Origin: GCA-2862585 sp965277895
Lineage (GTDB): Bacteria; Bacteroidota; Bacteroidia; Flavobacteriales; UBA7312
Assembly (NCBI GenBank): GCA_965277895.1
Contig: CBDIDR010000001.1
Location: forward strand, 434,001-498,000
Length of the DNA stretch: 64,000 nucleotides
Direction: 5' to 3'
Shown here in pieces: positions 1 through 8,957 of this stretch (its first letter is position 1; each line of letters opens with the position of its first letter). The translations under genes were made by a program, and so were the position numbers. The notes under the pieces are model-generated. The model saw only the letters and a list, made by a program, of their open reading frames with translations, was not told the DNA's origin and ran no database searches.

Positions 1-420
1 TAAAGCATGTCTTACTCTAAAGACTGCACTAAATGTATTTGTACGGAAACGCAAGTGAGCTTTTTCTCTAAGAAACTCCAGGCTATGCTTTTTAGGCTGA
101 AGAGGGTAGATGTCAGCGTCAGCCTCACCAAGCACCTCAATTTCTTGAGCCGTAATTTCTACCTTTTGACCACTTCCTTGCGATTCGACCAAAGTACCCA
201 CAATACGCAGGCAAGCACCCGTTGTAATTTGTTTGATTAGCTCCTCGTCGAAAGATTCACTTTCAGCAACAGCTTGAATATTATTTATTGTAGAACCATC
301 ATTTATAGCAATAAAGGATACGTTTTTACTTCCTCGTTTAGTTCTCACCCAGCCTTTTACACAAACTGTTTCGTTAAGGCCTTCACCTTGCAATAGCGTC
401 TTTACTTTGGTATGTTTCAT
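1..420 (-). CDS. asnS: Asparagine--tRNA ligase, N-terminal part (runs off the window)
   Basis: Class II aminoacyl-tRNA synthetase that charges tRNA-Asn in the cytoplasm. The reading frame starts at an ATG at 420 and stays open to the left edge, so only about 140 residues are visible. They form the OB-fold anticodon-binding domain (start MKHTKVKTLLQGEGL, then a GWVRTKRGSKNVSF segment), followed by the linker towards the catalytic domain (LRFRTNTFSAVFRVR). The wording fits AsnRS better than AspRS, and a complete bacterial-type aspS is present separately at 46410-48152. A TATCTTTG -7 element lies 17 bases upstream. The class II motifs lie outside the window. Confidence 0.88.
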   Translation of the reverse strand, partial: MKHTKVKTLLQGEGLNETVCVKGWVRTKRGSKNVSFIAINDGSTINNIQAVAESESFDEELIKQITTGACLRIVGTLVESQGSGQKVEITAQEIEVLGEADADIYPLQPKKHSLEFLREKAHLRFRTNTFSAVFRVRHAL

Positions 421-437
421 CATATATATTCTTGCAA

Positions 438-445
438 CAAAGATA
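438..445 (-). promoter_or_regulatory. -7 promoter element of asnS (TATCTTTG)
   Basis: On the minus strand the sequence reads TATCTTTG, an exact match to the Bacteroidota TAnnTTTG element, ending 17 bases before the asnS ATG. I see no convincing -33 TTTG at the usual spacing. Confidence 0.5.
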
Positions 446-484
446 TTAAATCCTGAAACTTTCAGAGCATTTTAATCAGACAAT

Positions 485-529
485 TAAACTTTGGAAACAA
501 AAAAATATTAAAAACGTTTCCAAAGTTTA
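485..529. promoter_or_regulatory. Inverted-repeat operator, probably for the TetR-family regulator
   Basis: Two perfect 14-base arms, TAAACTTTGGAAAC at 485-498 and GTTTCCAAAGTTTA at 516-529, are separated by 17 bases. The site lies between divergent asnS and the TetR gene. The right arm covers where the -33 element of the tetR promoter (-7 at 538-545) should be. A bound repressor would therefore block transcription of tetR and the whole efflux operon, which is the usual autoregulated design. The symmetry is seen directly; the identity of the bound protein is inferred. Confidence 0.75.
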
Positions 530-537
530 TTTATGTG

Positions 538-545
538 TATATTTG
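538..545 (+). promoter_or_regulatory. -7 promoter element of the efflux operon (TATATTTG)
   Basis: An exact TAnnTTTG match ten bases upstream of the ATG at 556, so the transcript would have a very short leader. Its position makes a GTG start at 535 unlikely, since that codon would lie upstream of the transcription start. Confidence 0.65.
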
Positions 546-555
546 CACCCCGAAA

Positions 556-1161
556 ATGGACGTTAAAGAAAACATAATACACCAATCGCTGATACTTTTT
601 CTAAAAAAAGGAGTGAAGCAAGTTAATATGGATGAAGTAGCATCAAACTTGGGTATTTCCAAGAAGACACTATATATCCATTTTGACAATAAGCAAGATT
701 TGGTACACCATTGCTTTCAGAGGCATAACCAGATGTTTGAAGAAATGATAAATAATTCTTTCTCAGAGTCTCACAATGCCATCGATGAACTTTTTGCTAT
801 TGATGAAAGTGTTTCTTTAATGATGAAAAAAACAAACCCTTATTTATTAGGCGAGCTCAAAAGGTATTACCCAAACACTTGGAATTTGCTCGAGGAGCTA
901 AAGCAAAAAGTGTTGTTTAATATTATGAAGAACAACCTCACTAGCGGTATTCAGCAAGAATTATACAGAAGCGAATTGGACGTGGATATTATTACCAAGT
1001 TTGTGATTAGTAGAACAGATACACTAGTTAATGATGAAATTTTTCCGCTGACCGTATACAATTTTAAAGACTTATTAAAAGAAAACAGAATATATCACAT
1101 TAGGGGAATAGCAACTCCAAAAGGAATCAAATATTTAGAAAAGAAAATCAATGAACTATAA
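556..1161 (+). CDS. TetR/AcrR-family transcriptional regulator of the efflux operon
   Basis: One-domain repressor of about 201 residues. The N-terminal helix-turn-helix sits at about residues 25-46 (MDEVASNLGISKKTLYIHF), followed by the typical NKQDLV helix. The C-terminal ligand-binding half is not recognisable to a specific class, as is normal. I chose the ATG at 556, not the in-frame GTG at 535, because the -7 element at 538-545 lies between them. The gene overlaps the next one by 11 bases, so it is the first gene of a TolC-adaptor-RND operon. It is presumably autoregulated through the palindrome at 485-529. The inducer is unknown. Confidence 0.9.
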   Translation: MDVKENIIHQSLILFLKKGVKQVNMDEVASNLGISKKTLYIHFDNKQDLVHHCFQRHNQMFEEMINNSFSESHNAIDELFAIDESVSLMMKKTNPYLLGELKRYYPNTWNLLEELKQKVLFNIMKNNLTSGIQQELYRSELDVDIITKFVISRTDTLVNDEIFPLTVYNFKDLLKENRIYHIRGIATPKGIKYLEKKINEL

Positions 1162-2470
1162 GCTATTAATACTTGCATTTTTAGTTGCAATTACGACCAA
1201 GGCTCAGCAACGGCTTTCTGTAGAAGATGCTAAGCAGTTAGGTTTGACGAATAATACAGAGGTGAAAAACGCTCGATTAGACGTTAAGTTAGCAAAGAAA
1301 AAAGTGATGGAAACAGTGGCAATTGGCTTGCCAAAAATTAATGGAGAAGTCAATATGCAACAGTTTTTGGAAATACCAACGACGGTTGTTCCAGCTAATA
1401 TGTTTGTGCCAACAGCTTCAGCCGATGAATTTACTGAGCTGCAATTTGGAACGGAATACAATTCTACTTCAACACTTTCAGCCTCACAGCTTGTCTTCGA
1501 TGGCTCTTATATAGTGGGACTAAAAGCATCTTCTATTTATAAGAGTTTATCCATTCAATCTTTGGAGCTTACAGAACAACAAATTCAAGATAGCATTGCG
1601 GCAGCTTACTATAATGTTTTGGTAGCTGAAGAACGCAAAGCCTTTCTGAAACTGATTGCAGATATTCATCAAGATATTTTGGATGAGGTAAGCACTATGT
1701 ACGAGCTAGGATTAGTAGAAGACCTTGACGTTGATAGGATGGCACTTACCTTATCAAATATGAAAATTCAATCGGAAAATATGGACCGCATGACTGATGT
1801 GGCATATTTATACCTAAAATTAATTTTAGGGTTACCACTCGATGAGGAAATTATTTTAACCGACAGTCTAAATAATTTATTGTCTGATAATCAGATTATT
1901 CAATTGAAAGAACCTTCGATTGAAAATAGAAAAGAATACCAATTAGCACAGACCCAAACGCAATTGATGAAGCTTGACTTAAGACGCTTTCAGTCCCAGT
2001 TATTACCATCCATAACGGCCTTTGCATCCTATAGCAAAAACGCATACAGAAATGAGTTTGACTTTTTTGACGAAGGCAAATGGTACCCCTCCAATGTTAT
2101 TGGCATAAAGGCTAATATGACATTATTCGATGGTCTTGCCAGAGTTTCAAGAATTCAACAAGCTCAGATTAATTATGAAAAAGCTAGAAACAATCAGTCA
2201 CAGACGTCAGAATCCTTGCAGTTGGCGTATGAAATGGCTTTGTCTAATTACATTACAGCCTTTAATTCACAAGAACAAACCGCTAACAATTTAGAGCTTA
2301 GCAAAAAGATTTACCACAAAACATTACTTAAGTATAAAGAAGGCTTAGTGAGTAGTTCAGAATTATCCCAAGCAGGCGCAGACTACAGTCAAGCACAAGC
2401 CAATAACGCACAATCGATTTACAATTTACTAATAGCAAAAACTAATTATAACCGATCAGTAGGAAACTAA
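1151..2470 (+). CDS. TolC-family outer membrane efflux protein
   Basis: Outer membrane channel component of a tripartite efflux pump. Its 439 residues begin with a signal peptide (MNYKLLILAFLVAITTKAQ) and contain two OEP-type repeats. These are rich in long amphipathic helices: Ala/Gln/Asn-rich, with a QAQINYEKARNNQSQTSESL stretch in the second half. Length fits the family. Translation is coupled to the upstream regulator by an 11-base overlap and to the downstream adaptor by a single shared base. Substrate cannot be read from sequence. Confidence 0.9.
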   Translation: MNYKLLILAFLVAITTKAQQRLSVEDAKQLGLTNNTEVKNARLDVKLAKKKVMETVAIGLPKINGEVNMQQFLEIPTTVVPANMFVPTASADEFTELQFGTEYNSTSTLSASQLVFDGSYIVGLKASSIYKSLSIQSLELTEQQIQDSIAAAYYNVLVAEERKAFLKLIADIHQDILDEVSTMYELGLVEDLDVDRMALTLSNMKIQSENMDRMTDVAYLYLKLILGLPLDEEIILTDSLNNLLSDNQIIQLKEPSIENRKEYQLAQTQTQLMKLDLRRFQSQLLPSITAFASYSKNAYRNEFDFFDEGKWYPSNVIGIKANMTLFDGLARVSRIQQAQINYEKARNNQSQTSESLQLAYEMALSNYITAFNSQEQTANNLELSKKIYHKTLLKYKEGLVSSSELSQAGADYSQAQANNAQSIYNLLIAKTNYNRSVGN

Positions 2471-3588
2471 TGAAAACAACACACATTTTAATACTAGCAT
2501 CCCTCATTGCCTTTGTTGGCTGTGGAGAAAAGGTCAGCGAACTTGACCAAAAGAAAGCCTCTCTAAAAACCTTGAAGGAACAATTAGGGGAGATAAAAAC
2601 ACAAATTCTGACACTAGAAAAAGAGATAGCGTTAGCCGACACTTTAGTTAAAGATGGAATAGCTGTAAATGTACAAGAGTTAAGCTCTCGTTCATTTGCA
2701 CACTACATCAATCAGCCGGGAACAGTAACCTCAAGGGCAAACGTCGTTGTGAGCTCCGAAGTAGGGGCTACTGTGGTTCGAAGATTGGTAGAAGAAGGCA
2801 GTTGGGTTTCCAAAGACCAAGCCATCATTCAGCTAGATGCCAGTGTAATGATGAATCAAGTGGAAGACTTAAGACAGTCAGTCGAATTAGCCAAAACAAC
2901 TTTCGAAAGACAAGACAACCTTTGGAAGCAAGGGATAGGCTCTGAAATTCAATTTTTACAAGCCAAAAATCAATACGCCTCATTAGGTAAAAAACTGGCT
3001 GCCTCAGAAGCACAATTAGACAAATACGAAATAGTTGCACCAGTTAGTGGTAGACTTGATGAAATCGTTATTAATGAGGGAGAATTTACCTCGCCAGGAA
3101 GACCAGCTTTTAGAGTAGTAAATTCCAAAAGATTACAAATAGAAGTTGATGTAGCCGAGCGATACTCTTCCATTTTGAAGAAAGGCGATATGGTAAAAAT
3201 ATCCTTCAACTCTTTAGGTATTGATATGGAAGCTCCAGTAAGTTTTGTCGGTCAGGTTATAAACCCAGAAAACAGAACGTTTAAGTTGAAAATTAATCTA
3301 AGAAATACGTCTGGTAACATTAAACCAAACGCGGTAGCATCTTTACAGATTAAAGATTTCAGTGCCGACAACACCATCGTATTACCATCTTCAGCGATAA
3401 AGAAAGATATGAGAGGCTCATTTGTATTTGTTGCCGAAGGTAATAAGGCTATCAAAACGTACATTGAAGTAGGTCTATCGCAAGGAGCAGAAACACACGT
3501 AACTGCAGGTTTAGAGTTTGGTCAGAAAGTCATTACAGTAGGTTTCGATGAGGTATCAAACGGAAGTATTATTGAAATAAAAAACTAG
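2470..3588 (+). CDS. RND efflux periplasmic adaptor (HlyD/MFP family), lipoprotein
   Basis: Membrane fusion protein of 372 residues that links the inner membrane pump to TolC. The N-terminus is a lipoprotein signal with the lipobox cysteine at about residue 18 (LIAFVGC). A short coiled coil follows (about 25-60), then a biotinyl-lipoyl-like half domain (VVSSEVGATVVRRLVEEGSW), a helical hairpin of about 60 residues, the second lipoyl half (YEIVAPVSGRLDEIVINEGE) and beta-barrel/membrane-proximal domains. The adaptor starts inside the last codon of the TolC gene and ends four bases before the RND gene, as expected for an obligate complex. Confidence 0.92.
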   Translation: MKTTHILILASLIAFVGCGEKVSELDQKKASLKTLKEQLGEIKTQILTLEKEIALADTLVKDGIAVNVQELSSRSFAHYINQPGTVTSRANVVVSSEVGATVVRRLVEEGSWVSKDQAIIQLDASVMMNQVEDLRQSVELAKTTFERQDNLWKQGIGSEIQFLQAKNQYASLGKKLAASEAQLDKYEIVAPVSGRLDEIVINEGEFTSPGRPAFRVVNSKRLQIEVDVAERYSSILKKGDMVKISFNSLGIDMEAPVSFVGQVINPENRTFKLKINLRNTSGNIKPNAVASLQIKDFSADNTIVLPSSAIKKDMRGSFVFVAEGNKAIKTYIEVGLSQGAETHVTAGLEFGQKVITVGFDEVSNGSIIEIKN

Positions 3589-3592
3589 ATAA

Positions 3593-6500
3593 ATGAGTAA
3601 TCGAAGTTTCAAAATCACGAATTTATCACTGAAGAATAAAACAACCGTTTTCATTCTAACAGCATTGCTAACACTCTTTGGTATATTTTCGTACAAATCC
3701 ATGCCAAAATCTTTGTATCCTGATATTGTTATGCCAACAATTATGGTGCAAACGGTTTATCCAGGAAACTCACCTGCAGACATAGAAAACCTGATTACAA
3801 GACCTTTAGAGAAAGAAATCAAATCTGTAAAAGGCTTGAAAAAACTTACTTCATCATCTATTCAGGATAACTCCTCTGTCATTGTAGAATTTAATACAGA
3901 TATTGAGCTCAAAGTAGCCCTGCAAGACGTTAAGGATGCTGTTGACAAAGCCAAAAGCGACCTTCCAAGAGATTTGGATATGGATCCAATGGTTATGGAC
4001 ATTGATTTCTCTGAATTCCCCATTTTGAACATTAACCTTTCTGGGGACTTTAGTTTGGACGAATTAAAAATCCATGCCGAGTACCTACAAGATGAGATAG
4101 AGTCTTTTACAGAAATATCTAAAGTTGAAATCACAGGGTTATTAGACAAAGAAATTCGTGTAGAGGCTGACCTATATCTTATGGAGAGTAGTCAAGTCAG
4201 TTTTTCGGATATAGAAAGTGCAATTGCCTATGAAAACACCTCAATTGCAGGCGGAAACGTACTCATTGGAAATACCAGAAGAATGGTAAGAACATCGGCT
4301 GAGTTTAAATCAGCCGAAGAGATTGGAAATATCATTGTAAAGCACGAAAAGGGAAATATAGTTTACCTAAAAGACATCGCCACAGTAACGGATGGCTATG
4401 AAGAAAGAGAAAGTTTTGCACGTTTGGACACCCAGCCAGTAGTATCCCTAAATGTTGTAAAGAAAAGTGGTGAAAACCTATTAGAAGCAACTAGTAAAAT
4501 AATGTCGCTTTTAGCCACTGCAAAATCGACTAATCTACTTCCTCAAAACTTAACAATATCCATAACAAACGACCAGTCTGAACAAACTAGAGATCAATTA
4601 AGTAACTTGGAGAACAGCATCATTTTTGGAGTAATTTTGGTGGTGCTTGTTCTCTTGTTCTTTCTTGGTTTACGAAATGCACTATTCGTAGGAATGGCCA
4701 TTCCTTTATCTATGTTTATCAGCTTTGTAGTCTTTGGAGGCATGGGCACTACTATGAATATGGTAGTTCTTTTTGCACTTATTTTAGCACTCGGTATGTT
4801 GGTGGACAATGCTATTGTAGTGATTGAAAACATTGATCGTATTTACAAGAAAGAAGGCTTGAGTAAGTTCGAAGCAGCAAAACAAGGGGTAGGCGAAATA
4901 GCCGTTCCTATTATTTCTTCAACACTAACAACACTTGCTGCCTTTTTCCCACTCTTATTTTGGGACGATTTAATGGGCGAATTTATGGGGTATATTCCAA
5001 TGACATTAATCATTGTATTAGGCTCGTCATTATTTGTGGCATTAGTTATCAACCCTGTTTTTGCATCACGATTTATGCAAAAAGACAATCGAAAAGAAGT
5101 CAATAAACCAAAGCTTAAGAAGACCACTATTTATGCCGCCCTTATTTCAATAGTGTTTTACTTATTAGGAGCACCTATGTTAGGCTCACTAGCCTTGATA
5201 TATGGCTTGTTGAATTTGCTAAACAGCTTATACCTCACCCCATGGTCATATTGGTTTCAAGATACTTTACTAGTCCGCTTGGAGGAAAGATACTCTAAAA
5301 CATTAAATTGGGCATTGGACGGAAGACGTCCGTTGAAACTTTTGGCAGGAACGTTTGGACTATTGATTTTCTCCATAATGTTCTTTGCATTGATGAAGCC
5401 AAATGTGGAGTTTTTCCCTGTTAACGAGCCTAAGTACATCAACGTCTTTTTGGAAATGCCCGAGGCTACTGATGTAATAGCTACGGACTCCATAGCTCGA
5501 ATTGTTGAGCAAGACATCATAGGTATTTTAAGCCCTTACGAGCATATAGTTTCTTCCGTATTAACTAACGTTGGTGCTGGAACATCCGACCCCAATGAAA
5601 TGGGCGGAGGCTCTGGAAACACCCCTCACAAGGCACGTATAACGATTAACTTTGTAGAGTTCAAATACAGAGATGGTATCGCTACTGGCGATGTGATGAA
5701 AGAACTTTCGGCCTCTATTAAGGTATTGCCAGGCGTTGAAATTAGCGTGGACAAAAACAGAGATGGACCACCAATGGGTCGACCTATAAATATGGAAATT
5801 ACTGGTGAGAATTTCGAAGACTTACTCTTTTTAGCCGAAGACATACAGCAAAAAATAGAGAAAGAAAAAATACCTGGAATAGAAGGATTAAAAGTTGACT
5901 TAGAGTTGAGTAAAGCCGAGATGCTTGTACAGATAGACAGAGATATGGCACGTCGATTAGGAGTATCTACCTCTCAAGTAGGCTCTACTATTCGAACAGC
6001 CTTATTTGGTAAAGAAGTCTCTAAATTCAAGGACGGTGAAGACGAGTATCCCATCACTCTAAAATTGGCTGATAAGTACCGCTATAATGTGTCTTCATTG
6101 ATGAATCAGAGCATTACCTTTAGAAGTCAGTCCAATGGAAGGATTATGCAAATACCTATCTCATCGGTTGCGAATTATTCATACAATAACACCTTCGGAT
6201 CAGTCAACAGAAAAGACATGAAAAGACAGGTAACCCTTTACTCAAATGTGATAGAAGGCTATAACGAAAACGCTATTAATGATCAATTAAAAAAGTTATT
6301 AGCCGATTATCCTATGCCAGAAAATTGCGATTTACAATTCACTGGCAAGCAGCAAGAACAAGCCCAAACACAAGACTTTTTATCAAAAGCATTACTGATT
6401 GCCGTGGCTTTAATCACGCTCATATTAGTATCCCAATTCAACTCTGTATTTAAGCCAGTTATCATTATTATGACAGTTCTATTTAGCACCATAGGTGTAT

Positions 6501-6988
6501 TCTTGGGACTAGCGATTTTCAATATGGATTTCGTTATTATCATGACAGGTATCGGAATAGTTTCATTGGCAGGTATTGTAGTAAATAACGCTATTGTATT
6601 AATCGATTACATTGACCTCATTAAATCAAGAAAGAAAGAAGAACTTGGATTGGACGATTCGGAAGAACTAGACTACCAAAACTCAATAGACAGTATTCGT
6701 GAGGCAGGGCAAAAAAGGCTACGACCTGTATTGCTAACCGCAATTACTACGGTCTTGGGATTATTGCCCTTAGCTACAGGAATGAATATTAATTTCAGCA
6801 CTTTGCTAACGGAGTTCAATCCGCAAATTTTCTTTGGAGGGGATAACGCTATTTTCTGGGGACCAATGGCATGGACAGTAATTTTTGGACTTACCTTCGC
6901 TACATTCCTAACATTAGTTATTGTGCCAGTAATGTATCTGTTAACCGATAAATTAAAGACTAAGATTGTATCTAAATTAGGGAGCTAG
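3593..6988 (+). CDS. RND-family multidrug efflux permease (AcrB/HAE1-like)
   Basis: Inner membrane proton-driven pump of 1131 residues. It has the RND layout: a first membrane helix at about 15-33, a large periplasmic porter loop, a bundle of membrane helices around 340-560, then the same pattern repeated. The TM4 motif is GMLVDNAIVVIEN with Asp405 and Asn406; E. coli AcrB has two Asp residues here, while VDNA is common in HAE1 relatives. An extra hydrophobic hairpin at about 510-550 and a long TM-to-TM insert near the C-terminus make it longer than AcrB. It is the last gene of the TetR-controlled operon. Drug or lipid substrates are not predictable from sequence. Confidence 0.92.
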   Translation: MSNRSFKITNLSLKNKTTVFILTALLTLFGIFSYKSMPKSLYPDIVMPTIMVQTVYPGNSPADIENLITRPLEKEIKSVKGLKKLTSSSIQDNSSVIVEFNTDIELKVALQDVKDAVDKAKSDLPRDLDMDPMVMDIDFSEFPILNINLSGDFSLDELKIHAEYLQDEIESFTEISKVEITGLLDKEIRVEADLYLMESSQVSFSDIESAIAYENTSIAGGNVLIGNTRRMVRTSAEFKSAEEIGNIIVKHEKGNIVYLKDIATVTDGYEERESFARLDTQPVVSLNVVKKSGENLLEATSKIMSLLATAKSTNLLPQNLTISITNDQSEQTRDQLSNLENSIIFGVILVVLVLLFFLGLRNALFVGMAIPLSMFISFVVFGGMGTTMNMVVLFALILALGMLVDNAIVVIENIDRIYKKEGLSKFEAAKQGVGEIAVPIISSTLTTLAAFFPLLFWDDLMGEFMGYIPMTLIIVLGSSLFVALVINPVFASRFMQKDNRKEVNKPKLKKTTIYAALISIVFYLLGAPMLGSLALIYGLLNLLNSLYLTPWSYWFQDTLLVRLEERYSKTLNWALDGRRPLKLLAGTFGLLIFSIMFFALMKPNVEFFPVNEPKYINVFLEMPEATDVIATDSIARIVEQDIIGILSPYEHIVSSVLTNVGAGTSDPNEMGGGSGNTPHKARITINFVEFKYRDGIATGDVMKELSASIKVLPGVEISVDKNRDGPPMGRPINMEITGENFEDLLFLAEDIQQKIEKEKIPGIEGLKVDLELSKAEMLVQIDRDMARRLGVSTSQVGSTIRTALFGKEVSKFKDGEDEYPITLKLADKYRYNVSSLMNQSITFRSQSNGRIMQIPISSVANYSYNNTFGSVNRKDMKRQVTLYSNVIEGYNENAINDQLKKLLADYPMPENCDLQFTGKQQEQAQTQDFLSKALLIAVALITLILVSQFNSVFKPVIIIMTVLFSTIGVFLGLAIFNMDFVIIMTGIGIVSLAGIVVNNAIVLIDYIDLIKSRKKEELGLDDSEELDYQNSIDSIREAGQKRLRPVLLTAITTVLGLLPLATGMNINFSTLLTEFNPQIFFGGDNAIFWGPMAWTVIFGLTFATFLTLVIVPVMYLLTDKLKTKIVSKLGS

Positions 6989-6994
6989 GTAATC

Positions 6995-7028
6995 TTTGTC
7001 TTAACAGATGTTAAATTGCTTATATTTG
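6995..7028 (+). promoter_or_regulatory. Promoter of dxs (TTTG ... TATATTTG)
   Basis: TTTG at 6995-6998 and TATATTTG at 7021-7028 are separated by 22 bases, matching the Bacteroidota -33/-7 arrangement. This makes dxs a separate unit from the upstream RND operon. Confidence 0.6.
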
Positions 7029-7049
7029 TACCAGCAAAAGTAATCAAGT

Positions 7050-8957
7050 TTGAGTTCATTAGATAACATCCAATTTCCTGAAGATTTAAAAAATCTTAAG
7101 AGTAACGATTTACCCCAAGTCTGTGATGACTTAAGGCAATTTATTGTTGATGTAGTCTCCACTAAAGGAGGTCATTTCGGTGCTAGTTTGGGTGTCGTTG
7201 AACTTACGGTTGCCTTACATTATGTTTTCAACACACCTTACGACCAGTTGGTATGGGATGTAGGCCATCAGGCTTATGGACACAAAATCCTTACAGGAAG
7301 AAAAGACCGTTTTCACACCAACAGAATTTATAAAGGAATTAGTGGTTTTCCAAAGCGTTCGGAAAGCGAATACGATACTTTTGGTGTAGGACATTCCTCT
7401 ACCTCAATATCTGGAGCATTAGGGATGGCAGTAGCTTCTAACTACAAAAACGAAAAAGACAAACAACATATAGCCGTTATTGGTGACGGCTCCATGACGG
7501 CTGGTCTAGCCTTTGAAGGGCTTAACCATGCTGGAATAGAAAACTCCAACCTCTTGGTTATCCTCAATGACAATTGCATGTCCATTGACCCTAATGTTGG
7601 TGCCTTAAAGGAATACTTAACAGATATTGCCACTTCGCATACCTACAACAAGGTAAAAGACGATGTTTGGAATCTATTAGGGAAAGTCAGTAAGTTCGGA
7701 CCAAATGCCCAAGCTATTGCAGCTAAGTTAGAAAATGCCATGAAGTCGGCACTATTGAAGCAAAGCAATTACTTTGAGTCATTAAACTTCAGGTATTTCG
7801 GACCTGTAGATGGGCACGACGTTGTGCATTTGAGTAAAATATTGAATGATTTAAAAGATATTCCTGGACCTAAAATTTTGCATTGCCTTACCAAAAAAGG
7901 CAAGGGCTATGAGCCGGCAGAAAAAGGAAGCCCTACTAAATGGCACGCACCAGGATTATTTGATAAAAATACGGGGGAGATAATAAAATCTACCTCTACT
8001 AGTCCTCAGCCACCAAAATACCAAGATGTGTTTGGAAAAACCATTATTGAATTGGCTAAGGAAAACGATAAAATAATGGGGATTACCCCAGCCATGCCTA
8101 CAGGGTGTTCTTTAGGCATGATGATGAAAGAGATGCCAGACAGAGCCTTTGATGTAGGTATTGCTGAGCAACATGCTGTTACCTTTTCGGCAGGTTTAGC
8201 TACTCAAGGAATGGTACCTTTCTGTAATATTTACTCCTCCTTTATGCAACGTGCTTATGACCAAGTAGTACACGACGTTGCCATTCAAAATTTGAATGTA
8301 GTATTTTGCTTAGATAGAGGCGGTTTGGTAGGTGCTGATGGCCCTACTCATCATGGTGTTTACGACATGGCATACTTTAGGTGTATTCCTAATATGGTCG
8401 TTTCTGCTCCTATGAATGAGCAAGAATTGAGAAACCTCATGTACACCGCACAATTGCCTAATAAAGGCCCATTCTCTATACGTTACCCAAGAGGAAAAGG
8501 CGTTATGGTCGATTGGCAAACGCCTTTTGAAGAAATACCAGTAGGAAAAGGAAGAAAAGTCTCTGATGGTAATGAAATTGCTTTAGTGACAATTGGTCAT
8601 GTGGGGAATTTTGCTCAAGAAGCCATTTCAGATTTAGATACGTATTCTGTAGCCCATTACGATATGCGATTTGTGAAGCCTTTGGACGAAGCCTTACTAC
8701 ACGAAGTCTTTAAGAAGCACGATAAAGTGATTACGGTAGAAGACGGCTGTATACAAGGCGGTTTTGGTAGTGCTATCATTGAGTTTATGGCGGATCATAA
8801 CTATAAAGCACAAGTAAAGCGTTTGGGCATTCCTGACAAATACGTTGAGCATGGCACTCAGCCTGAGCTATGGCGTGAATGCGAATACGATAAGCAAGCC
8901 ATCATCGAAAGCGTTCATCAGATGGTAGGCGTTAAAAAAGTAGCCACAACAGCATAA
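7050..8957 (+). CDS. dxs: 1-deoxy-D-xylulose-5-phosphate synthase
   Basis: First enzyme of the MEP isoprenoid pathway: condenses pyruvate and glyceraldehyde 3-phosphate using thiamine diphosphate. At 635 residues the length is normal. The thiamine-diphosphate/Mg motif GDGSMTAGLAFEGLNHAG lies at about 145-162 with the closing NDN shortly after. The transketolase pyrimidine-binding segment is VGIAEQHAVTFSAGLA, followed by DRGGLVGADGPTHHG. The frame opens with TTG at 7050; no ATG or GTG lies between the promoter and the conserved start, so a TTG start is the best reading. A bidirectional hairpin terminator follows immediately. Confidence 0.95.
   Translation: MSSLDNIQFPEDLKNLKSNDLPQVCDDLRQFIVDVVSTKGGHFGASLGVVELTVALHYVFNTPYDQLVWDVGHQAYGHKILTGRKDRFHTNRIYKGISGFPKRSESEYDTFGVGHSSTSISGALGMAVASNYKNEKDKQHIAVIGDGSMTAGLAFEGLNHAGIENSNLLVILNDNCMSIDPNVGALKEYLTDIATSHTYNKVKDDVWNLLGKVSKFGPNAQAIAAKLENAMKSALLKQSNYFESLNFRYFGPVDGHDVVHLSKILNDLKDIPGPKILHCLTKKGKGYEPAEKGSPTKWHAPGLFDKNTGEIIKSTSTSPQPPKYQDVFGKTIIELAKENDKIMGITPAMPTGCSLGMMMKEMPDRAFDVGIAEQHAVTFSAGLATQGMVPFCNIYSSFMQRAYDQVVHDVAIQNLNVVFCLDRGGLVGADGPTHHGVYDMAYFRCIPNMVVSAPMNEQELRNLMYTAQLPNKGPFSIRYPRGKGVMVDWQTPFEEIPVGKGRKVSDGNEIALVTIGHVGNFAQEAISDLDTYSVAHYDMRFVKPLDEALLHEVFKKHDKVITVEDGCIQGGFGSAIIEFMADHNYKAQVKRLGIPDKYVEHGTQPELWRECEYDKQAIIESVHQMVGVKKVATTA

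Noticed and set aside
7..240. Plus-strand ORF of 77 residues at the left edge
   Set aside because: It is antisense to the asnS reading frame, whose translation is clearly an AsnRS N-terminus.
535..555. GTG start for the TetR-family gene at 535
   Set aside because: The -7 promoter element at 538-545 lies between this codon and the ATG at 556, so the transcript would not include it.
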